Source: Campylobacteraceae bacterium (GTDB lineage Bacteria > Campylobacterota > Campylobacteria > Campylobacterales > Campylobacteraceae). Taken from it: DNA of 64,000 nt. Both the position numbers and the translations under genes were made by a program. Where the stretch lies: NCBI GenBank assembly GCA_031266555.1, contig JAISAU010000003.1, forward strand, positions 186,001-250,000, written 5' to 3'. The notes beneath the pieces were generated by a model that saw only the letters and a list, made by a program, of their open reading frames with translations, was not told the DNA's origin and did not search any database. Below are positions 34,948-46,126 of the stretch, piece by piece (position 1 is the first letter of the stretch; the number at the start of each line of letters is the position of its first letter).

Positions 34948-35504
34948 TGGTTGTTTTAGACGAAAAGGAAAAAGAGTATCTGCTGGGTAAAATAAGAGAT
35001 GTGCATGATTTTCCAAAACCCGGAATCATATTTAAAGATATAACCACGCTTTTAAACGACAAAGAAGCTTTTAACTTTCTGATAGATCATTTGACGCAAA
35101 GATATAAATCGCTTGATTTTGAATTTATAACGGGAATTGAAAGTAGAGGCTTTATATTAGCAGGCGCGCTCGCCGCGAAATTAAACAAAGCTTTTGTCCC
35201 TATAAGAAAACCCAAAAAACTTCCCTACACAACCATAAGCGAAAAATATTCGCTTGAATACGGCATAGACGAGATAGAGATACATATAGACGCTTTTGAC
35301 ACATCTTCGCAAAATCCGCCGAAAGTTTTACTCATTGACGATTTGATTGCTACCGGCGGCACAGCAACCGCCGCGATAAAGCTTTTAAAAAAGATACATG
35401 TAGAGTGTGTGGAAGCCTGTTTTTTAATAAATTTAAAATTTTTAAAAGGCGACGTTGAAATAGCTAAAAGCACGCCTATATATTCTGTTTTAGAGATTTT
35501 CTGA
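34947..35504 (+). CDS. apt: Adenine phosphoribosyltransferase
   Basis: Salvages adenine to AMP with PRPP. The 185-residue protein shows [18 protein letters not shown] at the N terminus, [24 protein letters not shown] and the PRPP loop [17 protein letters not shown]. The GTG at 34947 overlaps the last base of the rpiB stop and is preferred over the TTG two codons upstream, with AGGACGG about 8 bases before. Its stop overlaps the trpB ATG (TGATG). Confidence 0.95.
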   Translation: MVVLDEKEKEYLLGKIRDVHDFPKPGIIFKDITTLLNDKEAFNFLIDHLTQRYKSLDFEFITGIESRGFILAGALAAKLNKAFVPIRKPKKLPYTTISEKYSLEYGIDEIEIHIDAFDTSSQNPPKVLLIDDLIATGGTATAAIKLLKKIHVECVEACFLINLKFLKGDVEIAKSTPIYSVLEIF

Positions 35505-36706
35505 TGTATATTCCAAAACCGTCAATTTTTGACCCGAACGATTTAGGACACTTTGGCATATACGGCGGACGGTTTGTGCCCGAAACTCTTATGCCGGCTT
35601 TGCAAGAACTTGAAGAAGAGTATAAAAAAGTACGCTTCAGCGAAGAGTTTTGGAGCCAAATCGATAAATATCTAAAAAACTATGTAGGACGTCCGTCTCC
35701 TCTTTATTTCGCACAAAACCTCTCAAATGAAATCGGAGCGAAAATCTATCTGAAAAGAGAAGATTTAAATCACACGGGCTCGCATAAAGTAAACAATACC
35801 ATCGCGCAAGGACTTCTTGCGAAAAAGATGGGCAAAAAAAAGATTATCGCCGAAACTGGAGCGGGACAACATGGAGTCGCGAGTGCGACAATAGCGGCAC
35901 TTTTGGGACTTGAGTGCGAGATATTTATGGGCGAAAAAGATGTCCAAAGACAAGAGCTTAACGTATTTCGTATGAAACTTTTAGGCGCTAAAGTGCATAG
36001 TGTAAAAAGCGGCAGTAAAACGTTAAAAGACGCTATGAACGACGCCATAAGGCATTGGGTAACGAATGCAAGAGATACTTTTTATGTTATCGGCACAGTC
36101 GCCGGTCCGCACCCGTATCCTATGATGGTCAGAGATTTCCAAGCTATTATCGGCGCCGAAGCAAGAGAGCAAATCTTGCAAATTGAGGGAAAATTGCCCG
36201 ACTTTGTCATCGCATGTATTGGCGGCGGCAGTAACGCTATGGGAATATTCAGTCGCTTTTTAGAAGATGAAAGCGTAAAATGTATCGGTATAGAAGCGGG
36301 CGGTATGGGCATAGACACAAATAAACACGGAGCGAGTTTAGCGCGTGGAAGCGAAGGAGTTTTGCACGGACAAATGAGCTACCTTTTACAAGACGAGGAC
36401 GGTCAAATACAAGAGGCTTACTCCATATCCGCAGGTCTTGATTATCCAGGAATCGGACCGGAACACGCATATCTAAAAAGTTTGGATAAAGTTAAATATG
36501 ACAGCATAACGGACAAAGAGGCGCTCGACGCTTTTGTGTGGCTGTCTAAAATAGAAGGTATTATACCCGCTTTTGAGAGCGCGCATGCGGTAGCGTATCT
36601 GAAAAAAATGTCAAAAGAGGCTATCAAAAACTCTATTATTATAGTAAATATCTCCGGACGCGGCGACAAAGATATGATTCAAGCAAAAACAATGCTTGAG
36701 TTTTAA
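35504..36706 (+). CDS. trpB: Tryptophan synthase beta chain
   Basis: Makes tryptophan from indole and serine with pyridoxal phosphate. The 400-residue chain is of the TrpB1 type: [34 protein letters not shown] with PLP-binding Lys95, [24 protein letters not shown]-type phosphate loop (here [12 protein letters not shown]) and NISGRGDKD. trpA is not adjacent, so trp genes are scattered. It is joined by stop/start overlap to apt, an unexpected partner. Confidence 0.97.
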   Translation: MYIPKPSIFDPNDLGHFGIYGGRFVPETLMPALQELEEEYKKVRFSEEFWSQIDKYLKNYVGRPSPLYFAQNLSNEIGAKIYLKREDLNHTGSHKVNNTIAQGLLAKKMGKKKIIAETGAGQHGVASATIAALLGLECEIFMGEKDVQRQELNVFRMKLLGAKVHSVKSGSKTLKDAMNDAIRHWVTNARDTFYVIGTVAGPHPYPMMVRDFQAIIGAEAREQILQIEGKLPDFVIACIGGGSNAMGIFSRFLEDESVKCIGIEAGGMGIDTNKHGASLARGSEGVLHGQMSYLLQDEDGQIQEAYSISAGLDYPGIGPEHAYLKSLDKVKYDSITDKEALDAFVWLSKIEGIIPAFESAHAVAYLKKMSKEAIKNSIIIVNISGRGDKDMIQAKTMLEF

Positions 36707-36718
36707 ACAAGGTTTTTG

Positions 36719-37327
36719 ATGGAAGAATTACTTAGCGAACTAATCTTAAAATATGGATATATCATCCTTTTTTTGTGGTGTATTTTAGAAGGTGAAATGG
36801 CGCTTATTATGGGCGGCATACTCGCGCATTCTGGAGATATGAATCTTTGCTGGGCTATTTTAATAGCCGGACTTGGAGGATTTACCGGGGATCAAATATA
36901 CTTTTATATAGGAAGATTTTTCAAAAAAAATATCAATAAAAAACTAAAAAAACAGCGACGGAAATTTGTCATAGCGCATCTATTGCTAAAACGTTACGGT
37001 TGGCCTATAATATTTATGCAGCGTTACATGTACGGGCTTAGAACCGTTATACCTATCTCCATAGGCATTACTCGCTACAGCGCGAAAAAGTTCGCTTTTA
37101 TTAATCTCATAAGCGCATGGTGTTGGGCAAGCGTTACGATATTGCCGGCTTATTTGCTTGGAGAACATATATGGAATGTGTTAAATTTTGCTAAAAAACA
37201 TTGGTATTTCGCCATACCTGTAATTATAATTTTCGCCTGTATAATAATTTTCATCTTCAAACGAATAGAAAATAGCTTTTATGAAAAAAAACTAAGGAAC
37301 AAAAATGAATATCAAAATAACAAATGA
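36719..37327 (+). CDS. DedA/SNARE-associated family membrane protein
   Basis: A 202-residue inner-membrane protein. It has the DedA pattern: LWCILEGEMALIMGGILA after the first helix, GGFTGDQIYFYIGRFFKK, FMQRYMYGLRTVIPISIGI with the conserved arginine pair, and INLISAWCWASVTILPAYLLG. DedA proteins are lipid-carrier or phospholipid scramblases and support envelope homeostasis. ATG at 36719 is preferred over the TTG one codon earlier. The 3' end overlaps pepA by 23 bp. Confidence 0.9.
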   Translation: MEELLSELILKYGYIILFLWCILEGEMALIMGGILAHSGDMNLCWAILIAGLGGFTGDQIYFYIGRFFKKNINKKLKKQRRKFVIAHLLLKRYGWPIIFMQRYMYGLRTVIPISIGITRYSAKKFAFINLISAWCWASVTILPAYLLGEHIWNVLNFAKKHWYFAIPVIIIFACIIIFIFKRIENSFYEKKLRNKNEYQNNK

Positions 37328-38759
37328 AACTTTAGAAAACATAGATACGCAAGCGGTTATAACCTTTATAATTAACAAAGATTTTAATCATAGTTGGGTT
37401 AAACACAAAAAAATTTTGGAAAACGCCAATTTTAAAGCCGAAAGCGAAGATGGAATATTACTTGCCGAAAACGGATATATATACGTTGGTTGCGCAAGTT
37501 TGCAATCCGACGAACTTCGTTTAGCGGCGGCAAAAGCTATCAAAATATTAAAACAAACATCGTATAAGAGCGCAAAAATCGGCTCATATATTGAAAATAA
37601 CTCAATGGGAGCTTTGATAGAGGGATTTGTATTGGGTAATTACGAATTTACAAGATACAAAAGCAAAACTGAGACGTCAAAATTGGAAGAGATAATAATT
37701 TCAACTGAGAGTTACAATCAAAATACAATCTCGCTTGAAACGTTAAATGCCATAAAAAACGACGCGCAAATCATAGCAAATGCCGCGAATTACGCAAAAG
37801 AGATTGTCAATACCGCTCCTTATGATTACACTCCGATTCAAATGGCCGAAGACGCGTTAAAACTCTCGTCTATTGAAGGGGTAACTTGCAAAGTTTTTGA
37901 TGAAAAATTTTTAGAAAAAGAGAAAATGGGAGCATTCTTAGCAGTAAATAGAGCGAGCGCTCACCCTCCTCGTCTCATACATGTAACTTATACGCCAAAA
38001 GAAAAATCTAAAAAAAGAGTAGTGTTTGTTGGTAAAGGATTAACTTACGACAGCGGGGGACTCAGTTTAAAACCAAGTGATTACATGGTAACCATGAAAG
38101 CTGATAAAAGCGGCGGGGCAGCCGTTATGGCGATTTTGAAAGGGGCAGCTGAACTAAATCTGCCTTTTGAGATTCACGCAATTATAGGCGCTACGGAAAA
38201 TATGATAGGCGGTAATGCCTATAAACCTGATGATATCTTAACGGCGAAAAACGGCAAAACGATAGAAGTTAGAAACACTGACGCCGAGGGTCGTTTGGTA
38301 TTAGCCGACTGCCTTTGTTACGCTCAAGAATTAAAACCCGATCTTTTAATAGATATGGCGACGTTAACAGGAGCTTGCGTCGTGGCTCTTGGAGAATATA
38401 CCACAGGCGTTATGGGATATAATGACAGATTAAAACACGAATTATACCGCGCGGCTACGCAAAGCGGGGAGCTTGTAAACGCGCTATCATTTAACAGATA
38501 TCTGAAAAAACTTCTTAAAAGCGCAGTTGCGGATATTTCAAACGTATCTTTATCAAGATATGGAGGAGCTATAACCGCCGCGCTGTTTTTGGACAATTTC
38601 ATAGAAGAAGAGTATAAAGATAAATGGCTTCATTTAGATATTGCAGGACCAGCTTACATTGAAAAAGAGTGGGGCTATAACCAAAGCGGAGCGAGCGGCG
38701 CAGGGGTACGTATGAATTTGTACTGGCTTATACAGCAAAATCAAGAGAAGGATAAATAA
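37305..38759 (+). CDS. pepA: Leucyl aminopeptidase, M17 family
   Basis: A cytoplasmic dizinc aminopeptidase. The 484-residue chain has an N-terminal macro-like domain and the catalytic C-terminal half: VGKGLTYDSGGLSLKP, MKADKSGGAAVM with the metal-binding Lys/Asp, and RNTDAEGRLVLADCL with the catalytic Arg and metal-binding Asp/Glu. AAGGAAC precedes the ATG inside the end of the DedA gene. In E. coli the homologue also binds DNA in plasmid dimer resolution; here only the peptidase role is inferred. Confidence 0.96.
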   Translation: MNIKITNETLENIDTQAVITFIINKDFNHSWVKHKKILENANFKAESEDGILLAENGYIYVGCASLQSDELRLAAAKAIKILKQTSYKSAKIGSYIENNSMGALIEGFVLGNYEFTRYKSKTETSKLEEIIISTESYNQNTISLETLNAIKNDAQIIANAANYAKEIVNTAPYDYTPIQMAEDALKLSSIEGVTCKVFDEKFLEKEKMGAFLAVNRASAHPPRLIHVTYTPKEKSKKRVVFVGKGLTYDSGGLSLKPSDYMVTMKADKSGGAAVMAILKGAAELNLPFEIHAIIGATENMIGGNAYKPDDILTAKNGKTIEVRNTDAEGRLVLADCLCYAQELKPDLLIDMATLTGACVVALGEYTTGVMGYNDRLKHELYRAATQSGELVNALSFNRYLKKLLKSAVADISNVSLSRYGGAITAALFLDNFIEEEYKDKWLHLDIAGPAYIEKEWGYNQSGASGAGVRMNLYWLIQQNQEKDK

Positions 38760-39859
38760 TGGGCTTAGGCGTTGGCATAATAGGACTTCCGAATGTCGGA
38801 AAATCGACAACATTTAACGCGCTTACAAAAGCTCAAAACGCCGAATCGGCAAATTATCCGTTTTGTACTATTGAGCCAAATAAAGCTATTGTTCCCGTTC
38901 CAGATAAGCGTCTTTTTGAGCTTTCTAAAATAGTAAAACCCGAACGTATTCAACACTCAACCATTGATTTTGTAGATATAGCGGGACTTGTAAGAGGTGC
39001 CAGCAAAGGCGAAGGACTTGGAAATCAATTTTTATCAAACATAAGAGAAGTTGAGGTAATACTCCACATCGTCCGTTGTTTTGAAGACGAAAACATAACA
39101 CATGTAGAAGGCGGAATAGATCCTTTAAGAGATATTGAGATAATAGAAACCGAACTTATATTATCGGATTTGCAACAACTTGATAAAAAAATTGAAAAAC
39201 TTAACCGTCAAGCAAAATCAGACAAAGACGCAAAAGCGCAACTTGATGTAGCTTTAAAACTCGCGGACCACTTGGATAGTTTAAAAACGGCAAGCTCGTT
39301 TGAAGACAAAGAAAACCCTTCGTTTATAGCGCTTAATAAAGAGCTTAGATTTTTATCGGGAAAAACGGTGATATTCGGAGCCAATGTCGATGAAAACACA
39401 CTTTTAGAAGATAATATATATGTCAAAAATCTAAAAGAACACGCCAGGTCTATAAACGCCGACGTTATAAAACTATGCGCTAAAATAGAAGAAGAGATAG
39501 TCGCTCTAAGTGATGAGGAAGCCAAAGAGTTTTTAAGCGAGCTTAGTATTAGCGAAAGCGGACTTGACAAAATTGTGCGTCTGTCGTTTGAGAAATTAGG
39601 ACTTATCAGCTATTTCACGGCGGGCGTAAAAGAAGTTAGAGCGTGGACTATAGAAAAGGGTTGGAAAGCTCCAAAAGCCGCCTCTGTTATTCATAACGAT
39701 TTCGAAAAAGGATTTATTAGAGCCGAGGTTATCTCTTATGACGATTATATCGCTTGCAAAGGCGAGAACGGCGCGAAAGAAGCCGGAAAAATGCGACTTG
39801 AAGGCAAGGAATACATTGTTAAAGACGGCGATGTAATGCATTTTAGATTTAATGTGTAA
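38759..39859 (+). CDS. ychF: Ribosome-associated GTPase/ATPase YchF
   Basis: A 366-residue Obg-family P-loop protein (OLA1/YchF). G1 is GLPNVGKST (8-16), G2/G3 lie in NYPFCTIEPN and DIAGLVRGASKGEGLGNQF, the coiled coil runs about 130-175, and the C-terminal TGS-like domain includes YFTAGVKEVRAWTIEKGWKA and ends in GDVMHFRFNV. YchF proteins prefer ATP and affect translation and stress response. The start overlaps the pepA stop (TAATG). Confidence 0.97.
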   Translation: MGLGVGIIGLPNVGKSTTFNALTKAQNAESANYPFCTIEPNKAIVPVPDKRLFELSKIVKPERIQHSTIDFVDIAGLVRGASKGEGLGNQFLSNIREVEVILHIVRCFEDENITHVEGGIDPLRDIEIIETELILSDLQQLDKKIEKLNRQAKSDKDAKAQLDVALKLADHLDSLKTASSFEDKENPSFIALNKELRFLSGKTVIFGANVDENTLLEDNIYVKNLKEHARSINADVIKLCAKIEEEIVALSDEEAKEFLSELSISESGLDKIVRLSFEKLGLISYFTAGVKEVRAWTIEKGWKAPKAASVIHNDFEKGFIRAEVISYDDYIACKGENGAKEAGKMRLEGKEYIVKDGDVMHFRFNV

Positions 39860-39983
39860 CTTATTAATAATTATATGAGTTGATTATACCTTATGGATTA
39901 CTTTGGTGAGTTACCTTTTTCGCTCATAACTAAAAAATGGCATTTCAGTAAAAATAATTTCACCCAATTAAAGTTTTGTCGTT

Positions 39984-40802
39984 TTAAATATCTTGTGCTT
40001 TTTGCATAGATAATATAGCCTTGCTTAATGGTTTCAACTCTGCTTTTGCGGCATTTTCTTGTGTTTGCAAAATATACTCTATTCTTTTTTGCGTATCGGG
40101 GTGAGAGCTTAAAAATTTTATAGAAAACTTTTCATCTTTTAAAATTTTTTGAAAAAACTCTTCTGCTCCGAAAGTGTGTCCGTAGTAGTTTTTTAAAGCC
40201 AAAAGCGCGTCTTTATCCGCCCTCTCTTCTTGAGCTCTTGAAAACGATGAGGACGTTATAGAAACGCTGTTTTCAAAAAATCCGGCGTCGGCTCCAAAAA
40301 CAATAGCCGTAATAAAAGAAAATGTAGCGCTGCTGGCAACCATAGTTATGGGATCTTTGTTTTTTATATGAGCTATCTCATGAGCCAAAACCATAGATAG
40401 AGCATTTTCGCTTTCAACCGATTTTAAAAGTCCTTCCGTCACAAATATATATCCTCCAAGCGTGGCAAACGCGTTTTGTTCGTTATCCTTTATAATGCTT
40501 ACATGTAAGGGCATATCCTCAGGCGCGTTCATATTTTTTGCCAATTTCAAAGATAAATTTTGTAATTCATCCGCAATCTCTTTGTAAGGACTTTCTATAC
40601 TCTGTTCAATAAAACTTTTCGCGAGCGACGCTTCAACGCTGTAAGGTATAAAAGCGGCAAAAAACCTCGCCAAAAGATATGTAGCCGCAAATAACGCGCT
40701 CAAAATTATAGCGATGGCTACTACCATCTTGAAAAAAGAGCCGATTTCAGATATTTTGCTTACATTAACCTCATGCGGCACTTTTGGATTTTCGTATTGC
40801 AT
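39984..40802 (-). CDS. M48-family membrane metalloprotease
   Basis: A 272-residue protein with one N-terminal helix (about 25-50) and an M48 domain. The zinc site HEIAH is at 141-145, and the third ligand Glu is in RAQEERADKDAL. The family (HtpX, BepA, LoiP) clears misfolded envelope proteins. ATG at 40802 follows the end of the upstream YbjQ-like gene by 5 bp and beats the overlapping TTG. It is last in a three-gene run with two YbjQ-like genes. Confidence 0.9.
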   Translation of the reverse strand: MQYENPKVPHEVNVSKISEIGSFFKMVVAIAIILSALFAATYLLARFFAAFIPYSVEASLAKSFIEQSIESPYKEIADELQNLSLKLAKNMNAPEDMPLHVSIIKDNEQNAFATLGGYIFVTEGLLKSVESENALSMVLAHEIAHIKNKDPITMVASSATFSFITAIVFGADAGFFENSVSITSSSFSRAQEERADKDALLALKNYYGHTFGAEEFFQKILKDEKFSIKFLSSHPDTQKRIEYILQTQENAAKAELKPLSKAILSMQKAQDI

Positions 40803-40807
40803 TAAAT

Positions 40808-41266
40808 TTATCTTTTTTTCCAAGCAGTCCCGTAAGCGAAAAACTCAGCGCAAAAAATTCCTCCGTTGCCAGTGCTTTGCTCAAGCGTAGTAGTCTCAAA
40901 ACGCACATTAAAAATAATATCCGCCCCAACAATACTCGCTTGCTCTTTCATTCTCAAAATCGCTTCGCGTCTTCCTATATCCATAACTGATTCCAAACTA
41001 TTAAGCCGTCCGCCGAAAATGGATTTGAGAGTCGTCACGACTTGTTTAAAGTAACTTCCTGATATCACAACAGAACCGCACACTAGATGAAATTTACCGC
41101 TAACAAGGTCATGCGGAGCGCACCTTTCATTAAATACCAGCACGCTTCTCATATTTGCCTCACGCTTTTTAATTGAGTTATAATGTCTGTTTTCTATATA
41201 TTTTCCGGTAAAATAAGTCACTGTCAAAGAGACTACGAGAGTGACGGTATATACTATAAACTCCAT
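40808..41266 (-). CDS. Membrane-anchored YbjQ-like protein
   Basis: A 152-residue protein with one N-terminal helix (about 3-20) and a YbjQ/UPF0145 domain. It keeps the family core: GSYFKQVVTTLKSIFGGRLNS split near 70-90, REAILRMKEQASIVGADII and NVRFETTTLE. The family forms oligomers and is annotated as putative heavy-metal binding, without proof. The extra membrane anchor sets it apart from its neighbour at 41271. Both precede an M48 protease, suggesting an envelope quality-control unit, which is inference. Confidence 0.82.
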   Translation of the reverse strand: MEFIVYTVTLVVSLTVTYFTGKYIENRHYNSIKKREANMRSVLVFNERCAPHDLVSGKFHLVCGSVVISGSYFKQVVTTLKSIFGGRLNSLESVMDIGRREAILRMKEQASIVGADIIFNVRFETTTLEQSTGNGGIFCAEFFAYGTAWKKR

Positions 41267-41270
41267 CTAA

Positions 41271-41594
41271 CTAAACCCCAACTCTTACTACTACGGCTGT
41301 GCCGTATGCCAATATCTCAGAAGCTCCTGCCGCTATATTCGCCGTGCTGAATCTTACATTTATAACGGCGTTCGCTCCTACCGCTTTTGCTTGTTCCGTC
41401 ATTCTTTTTAGGGCTTCTTCTCTTGACTCGTTCAAAAGTTCCGTATATCCTTTGAGTTCGCCTCCTATCATATTTTTAAGTCCCGCCATCATATCGCGTC
41501 CAAAATGTTTGGCTCTAACGGTGCTTCCTTGCACAAGACCCAAATGCTTTTCTATCGTATATCCGGGTAAAATTTCTACATTACTAAGTAGCAT
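41271..41594 (-). CDS. YbjQ/UPF0145 family protein
   Basis: A 107-residue soluble protein of the YbjQ family: PGYTIEKHLGLVQGSTVRAK, GGELKGYTELLNESREEALK and MTEQAKAVGANAVINVRF are all characteristic. Function is uncertain (putative metal binding). TAGGAGAG precedes the ATG. It is first in the run YbjQ, anchored YbjQ, M48 protease; the gaps are 4 and 5 bp. Confidence 0.92.
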   Translation of the reverse strand: MLLSNVEILPGYTIEKHLGLVQGSTVRAKHFGRDMMAGLKNMIGGELKGYTELLNESREEALKRMTEQAKAVGANAVINVRFSTANIAAGASEILAYGTAVVVRVGV

Positions 41595-41761
41595 AAACTC
41601 TCCTATAAAAAATATGGTACAAATTATAATTTATAAAAGCTTTACATGTACATAAAATATTAATCTTTTAAGAATAAAGATGATATTAACTTAATGAATT
41701 GAGCTTTTAGAAGGTTTTAATTGTTGTAATGACACAATACTTACCTCTTAAAATATTCCTA

Positions 41762-42342
41762 TTATCATTAACTTAGAGCATTGACGACGTGGCAATCCAT
41801 GAATACGAAACCATCTTACATACAACAATACAAAAAAATAATATACATTACTTTGAGAGTTGTAGAATGTACTTTTGATTTGTTTTTTTTGGATTGCTTC
41901 ACTTTGTTCGCAATGGCGGAAAATATACATATTACAAGTGTAAAGTCACTCTTTGTATGTAGAAGATAGATTGCCGCGCTGATTTTACCCTCCCCTGTTT
42001 CGTCATTGCGAGGAGCATTAGCGACGTGGCAATCCATAAGCGCGAAAACGTCTTACATGTAGGAATTGTCATTATGCCAATTTCAAATCATAAAAACCGC
42101 TGATATTAAAACTATTTTTCTAGATTGCCGCGCTGATTTCATCAGCTCGCAATGACAAAGAATTGTAATTTCGTCATTGCGAGAAGCGTTAGCGACGAAG
42201 CAATCCATATAAAACATTCCTGAAATTAAACTCCAAAATCATCTTACATGCAACATACAAATAAATAATATAAATCGCTTTCTTTAAAGAATACGGCTTT
42301 GATTTGTGTTTTTTCGGATTGCCGCGCTTCGCTCGCAATGAC
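41762..42342. repeat. Three MITE-like repeat units with inverted ends
   Basis: Units lie at about 41762-41918, 42001-42156 and 42172-42342. Each starts with a GTCATTGCGAG...AGCGACG...GCAATCC end and finishes with the inverse GGATTGC(CGCGC)...CGCAATGAC, 27-35 bp each. The first and third also share interior sequence (CTTACAT, CAA, AATAATATA, TTTGATTTGT). An orphan right end sits near 41969. Ends of this kind occur widely in bacterial genomes and give translated debris such as HCEQSEAIQ and SLRAKRGNP. No transposase is present, so they would be moved in trans. Confidence 0.8.
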
Positions 42343-42396
42343 AAAGAGGAAGTCCTTTGTATCGTCACAATGATGGAAAATTTGTATATAACTCGA

Positions 42397-43683
42397 TCAA
42401 TCTTTCTCTTCAACTTGCGTAATTTTTGATAAAAGTTCTATAAAATTAGGAAAAGAGGTTTTTACGCATTCCGTATCTTCAATCATCCCGCCGCACTTAA
42501 TAGACGCAACAGCAAAACTCATAGCTATCCTATGATCGCCAAAACTTTTGACTTTGAAAGGTTTAAAATTCCCGCCCGTTATATCGTAACCGTCTTCTCT
42601 CTCCACAGCCTCTATGCCGCAAAGATTTAGATTTTTAACTATCGCGCTTATTCTGTCGCTCTCTTTCACTCTAAGCTCTTTCGCGTTTTTAACTGTGCTA
42701 ACTCCTAAAGCGCACGCGAAAGCGATGGAAAGAGCGGGAAGTTCGTCTATAAGCCATGAAATATTTTCGCTAACCTCAACGGCTTTTAACGGAGCGTATT
42801 CCACTATGACTCGTCCGATACTTTCATATCTGTTCTCTTCTTGAATAAACTCTACATGTGCGCCCATTTTTTGCAAAATTTTATAAGCTTCTATGCGAGT
42901 TTTATTCAAAAGCACATTTTCTAAAGTTACTCTTGAGTTTGGAGTAATTGCCGCGGCTATCGCGAAAAAAAACGCGCTTGAAGGATCTGAAGGGATTGTG
43001 ATATCTAAAGGCTGCAACGGTTTTTTATTCGGATGGACAGTGATTTTACCATTTTTGCGTTCAATATCAACGCCCATACCTTTTAACATTCTCTCCGTAT
43101 GGTCGCGACTGAGTTCCGGCTCGCTAAACACGCTTGGAGCGTCGGAGTTTAAAGCCGCCAATATCAGAGCGCTCTTTACTTGCGCTGAAGATATGGGACT
43201 TTTGTAGTCAAAAGGCTTTAGCTTGGAGCCTCTAATGCAAATCGGCGACAAATCGCCATTTTGTCTGCCGTCTATCTTAGCTCCTATGTTTCTTAACGGC
43301 GTCGCTACTCTTTTCATAGGACGCGAGGCTAAATATCTATCGCCGTGCAGTACGAAAAAACCTTCACGTGAACTCAAAAATCCCATCAAAAGACGCATAG
43401 CCGTTCCGCTATTACCGCAATCAAGAATTATCGGCGGCTCAACGATATCAGAAGGCGGAGTTATATATAAAACTCCGTTTTTCTCTTTTACATCGGCGCC
43501 TAACGATTTTATGATATTTAATGTGCAAAGCGTATCCTCAGCACGCAAATAATTTCTCACAATCGACGTTTTATCGCTTAAAAGCGAGAAAATAGCGCAT
43601 CTGTGAGATATTGATTTGTCTGACGCGACATTTGATATTTGTAAATCAAAAGAGTCGGCTTTGCTTACATGTAAGGCGCTCAT
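42397..43683 (-). CDS. aroA: 3-phosphoshikimate 1-carboxyvinyltransferase (EPSP synthase)
   Basis: Joins shikimate 3-phosphate and PEP in the chorismate pathway. The 428-residue chain has [14 protein letters not shown] at the N terminus, [15 protein letters not shown] near 90-104, [41 protein letters not shown] and [19 protein letters not shown] precedes the ATG, which is followed at once by a CTTACATGTAAG site encoding LHVS. It stands alone between the repeat cluster and pheT. Confidence 0.97.
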   Translation of the reverse strand: MSALHVSKADSFDLQISNVASDKSISHRCAIFSLLSDKTSIVRNYLRAEDTLCTLNIIKSLGADVKEKNGVLYITPPSDIVEPPIILDCGNSGTAMRLLMGFLSSREGFFVLHGDRYLASRPMKRVATPLRNIGAKIDGRQNGDLSPICIRGSKLKPFDYKSPISSAQVKSALILAALNSDAPSVFSEPELSRDHTERMLKGMGVDIERKNGKITVHPNKKPLQPLDITIPSDPSSAFFFAIAAAITPNSRVTLENVLLNKTRIEAYKILQKMGAHVEFIQEENRYESIGRVIVEYAPLKAVEVSENISWLIDELPALSIAFACALGVSTVKNAKELRVKESDRISAIVKNLNLCGIEAVEREDGYDITGGNFKPFKVKSFGDHRIAMSFAVASIKCGGMIEDTECVKTSFPNFIELLSKITQVEEKD

Positions 43684-43765
43684 ATTTATATCGTATCCTT
43701 AAAACTTTTCAAATGTAACTTATCGCTTTTTGACTTTGCGAAAAATTTGTCAATAAGCCGCTCTT

Positions 43766-46126
43766 TTATCTAATCGTAACTTTCAAAATAAGAAGAAGAC
43801 CTTCCAAAATCTGTTCCACAAAATTATTTATCTCTTCGTCCACAAACGTCTTTTCGCCGGATTCAAATATAAAAGTTAAAGTAATGCTCTGCTTATCTCC
43901 CAAAGACTCGTCCGAATAGATATCTATCGGATAAAAATCTTTTAGCTCATTTGGCGCGCGCTCTTTTATGCATGCGCTGATATCGCTGTATGTAAGATTT
44001 TTTGGAGCCAAAAGGCTTAAATCCCTTGAAACGCTCGGAAGTTTTGAGTAAGGTTTCGCGATTTTGCGCTCATAACTTAATTTGTCAAACTCAACTTCAC
44101 AAATATAAGTTTTGCCCAAATCATAATCTTTTTGTACCGCTACTCTTCCTATAAACCCGACGCTTTTACCGTCTATAATTATTTCTCCAAATTCATAAGG
44201 GCTATAAAATTTATTATTCGGCTTGCTTGGAACTATTTCAAAACACCCTAAAACAGCGCCGACTTTTTGTACAAAATCGGAAAAACCAAACTCTTTTGGT
44301 TTGCCGTGATTAATTAAGCTTGGAAATTCGCTATCTCCGCTTGATATGAACGATAAAATCACTTTTTCATTGCGCTTTTCATCAAAAACTTTGCCGATTT
44401 CAAACAAACTCACACTTTTTCTGCCAGCTTTTATATTGTTACTCACAGCTTCTGTGAGATTGAGCGCACAAGTAGTGCGAAGCGTATTTAATTCCGTCGT
44501 TATTGGGTTTACAAGTTCCAAATCCTCGTCTATACATGTAAAGCCGTATAATGATTGCTTGGCTCTGTCTGTAAAAATATAACTTACATTTTCAAAAAAT
44601 CCCGCGGCTGCCGCTTTATATCTATAAAACTTTTTCTTTTCAAAATTTTTATAAACATTATTTATGCGATCTGCCTCGACAAATTTAAACGCTCTGGCGC
44701 GAATATTGTCTATGCCGACTATTCGTACTACCTCTTCGCAGATGTCTTGAATATTCGCTATATCGTGTCTAAAAGATGGAACGTCTATCACGAGTAAATT
44801 TTGCTCCGGTTTAAACGCTAAAGAAAATCCAAGATTTTTTAGGATGGATATAATGTCGGTTTTGTTTATCTCTGTGCCGATAATATTGAACATATCGTCA
44901 AAATCAATATTTATCTGCTTTAAAGCTTGATCTTTTATCGTACGCTGCGAACCGGTGAGAATACCCACTTTTGAAGCCGAACCTAATAAAATACTCAAAT
45001 AATTTATGCCAAAATCGAGATTTGTCTCGCTTCCTCTTAAAGAACGAAACAACGCCCAATCAAACTCTTTTATATTTCTAGCGCCGTTTTGTCCAAGCAC
45101 ATACGGATCTACAAAACTTGCTTCTATAACTATCCAATCATCGTCGTCGCTTGGTTTTGAACTCTCATTTTGCCAAACTCCAACGCAAGAGACTTGTTCT
45201 TTACCAAATACAGAGTCGAGATTATTTTCGCCTTTTTTGACAATAATCTCCACCTTTTTGTTTTCATCCGTATTGGTGGTTTTACTCTGCGCGTCGGCAA
45301 AAGCGTCTAATTTATAAGCTCTTAATATAACGCCTGTGGCGTGAGTCGCGTAAGCTAAATATTTATCTATGAGGCTTTTTTTTGTATCGCTTCCTATCAT
45401 CGCCAGACGCAAATCCATTATCGCGCTGCCTTTTAACTCTTTTTGATACAAAACTTTATATACCAAAGACGCGTTTGTGTCGCCTTTTACGCTAAGTTCC
45501 AAAACGCGTCCTATCCCAATTTGTTCCAAATCGTCAGGTAAAATAGGCGGGATTTTTATTTTGGTATTGAAAGCCGCGCATAAATCTCTGGCTATACCGT
45601 AAATACTCAAACAATCGCCCCTATTTGGCGTCAATTCTATCTCTATGGCATCGTCTCTAAATTCCGGAATAGAGATGAGGGGGATTCCGGGTCTTAACTC
45701 TTTGGAGTTATTGTCCAAAATCATTATCCCTTCGTTAATTTTAGGATATCCGAGCTCTGTGGAAGAACATATCATTCCTTGCGATTTTACGCCTCTTAAA
45801 ATCGTCTCTTGTATAATTGTCCCATCAGGCAATCTGCACCCTTCAAGCGCAACCGCTACAAACTGTCCGACATCTACATTTTTAGCGCCGCATACGATTT
45901 GTAAATCCTCTTCTTGTCCAACGTCAACGATACATACGCTAAGTTTTTCAGCGTCGGGATGTTTCTCTTTAGCTTTTACAAAACCTGCTACGCAATGTTC
46001 AATCATGCGATATTTTACAACAGAACTTACTTCGAGTCCTATTTTATTTAATGTTTTGCATAATTCGTCTGTGCTTCTCTCGCCTAAATCTATCCATTCG
46101 TTAAGCCAATCTCTTGTGATTATCAT
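43766..46126 (-). CDS. pheT: Phenylalanyl-tRNA synthetase beta chain
   Basis: The beta subunit of the alpha2beta2 enzyme that charges tRNA-Phe. The 786-residue protein shows the N-terminal OB-fold tRNA-binding domain ([25 protein letters not shown]), the B3/B4 editing domain, B5, the inactive catalytic core ([14 protein letters not shown]) and a C-terminal FDX-ACB domain ([14 protein letters not shown]). Its ATG overlaps the pheS stop by 4 bp. Confidence 0.97.
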   Translation of the reverse strand: MIITRDWLNEWIDLGERSTDELCKTLNKIGLEVSSVVKYRMIEHCVAGFVKAKEKHPDAEKLSVCIVDVGQEEDLQIVCGAKNVDVGQFVAVALEGCRLPDGTIIQETILRGVKSQGMICSSTELGYPKINEGIMILDNNSKELRPGIPLISIPEFRDDAIEIELTPNRGDCLSIYGIARDLCAAFNTKIKIPPILPDDLEQIGIGRVLELSVKGDTNASLVYKVLYQKELKGSAIMDLRLAMIGSDTKKSLIDKYLAYATHATGVILRAYKLDAFADAQSKTTNTDENKKVEIIVKKGENNLDSVFGKEQVSCVGVWQNESSKPSDDDDWIVIEASFVDPYVLGQNGARNIKEFDWALFRSLRGSETNLDFGINYLSILLGSASKVGILTGSQRTIKDQALKQINIDFDDMFNIIGTEINKTDIISILKNLGFSLAFKPEQNLLVIDVPSFRHDIANIQDICEEVVRIVGIDNIRARAFKFVEADRINNVYKNFEKKKFYRYKAAAAGFFENVSYIFTDRAKQSLYGFTCIDEDLELVNPITTELNTLRTTCALNLTEAVSNNIKAGRKSVSLFEIGKVFDEKRNEKVILSFISSGDSEFPSLINHGKPKEFGFSDFVQKVGAVLGCFEIVPSKPNNKFYSPYEFGEIIIDGKSVGFIGRVAVQKDYDLGKTYICEVEFDKLSYERKIAKPYSKLPSVSRDLSLLAPKNLTYSDISACIKERAPNELKDFYPIDIYSDESLGDKQSITLTFIFESGEKTFVDEEINNFVEQILEGLLLILKVTIR

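Noticed and set aside
41748-42413. Several short frames giving peptides such as HCEQSEAIQ and SLRAKRGNP
   Set aside because: They are translations of the MITE-like repeat ends, which give the same peptides in many unrelated genomes.
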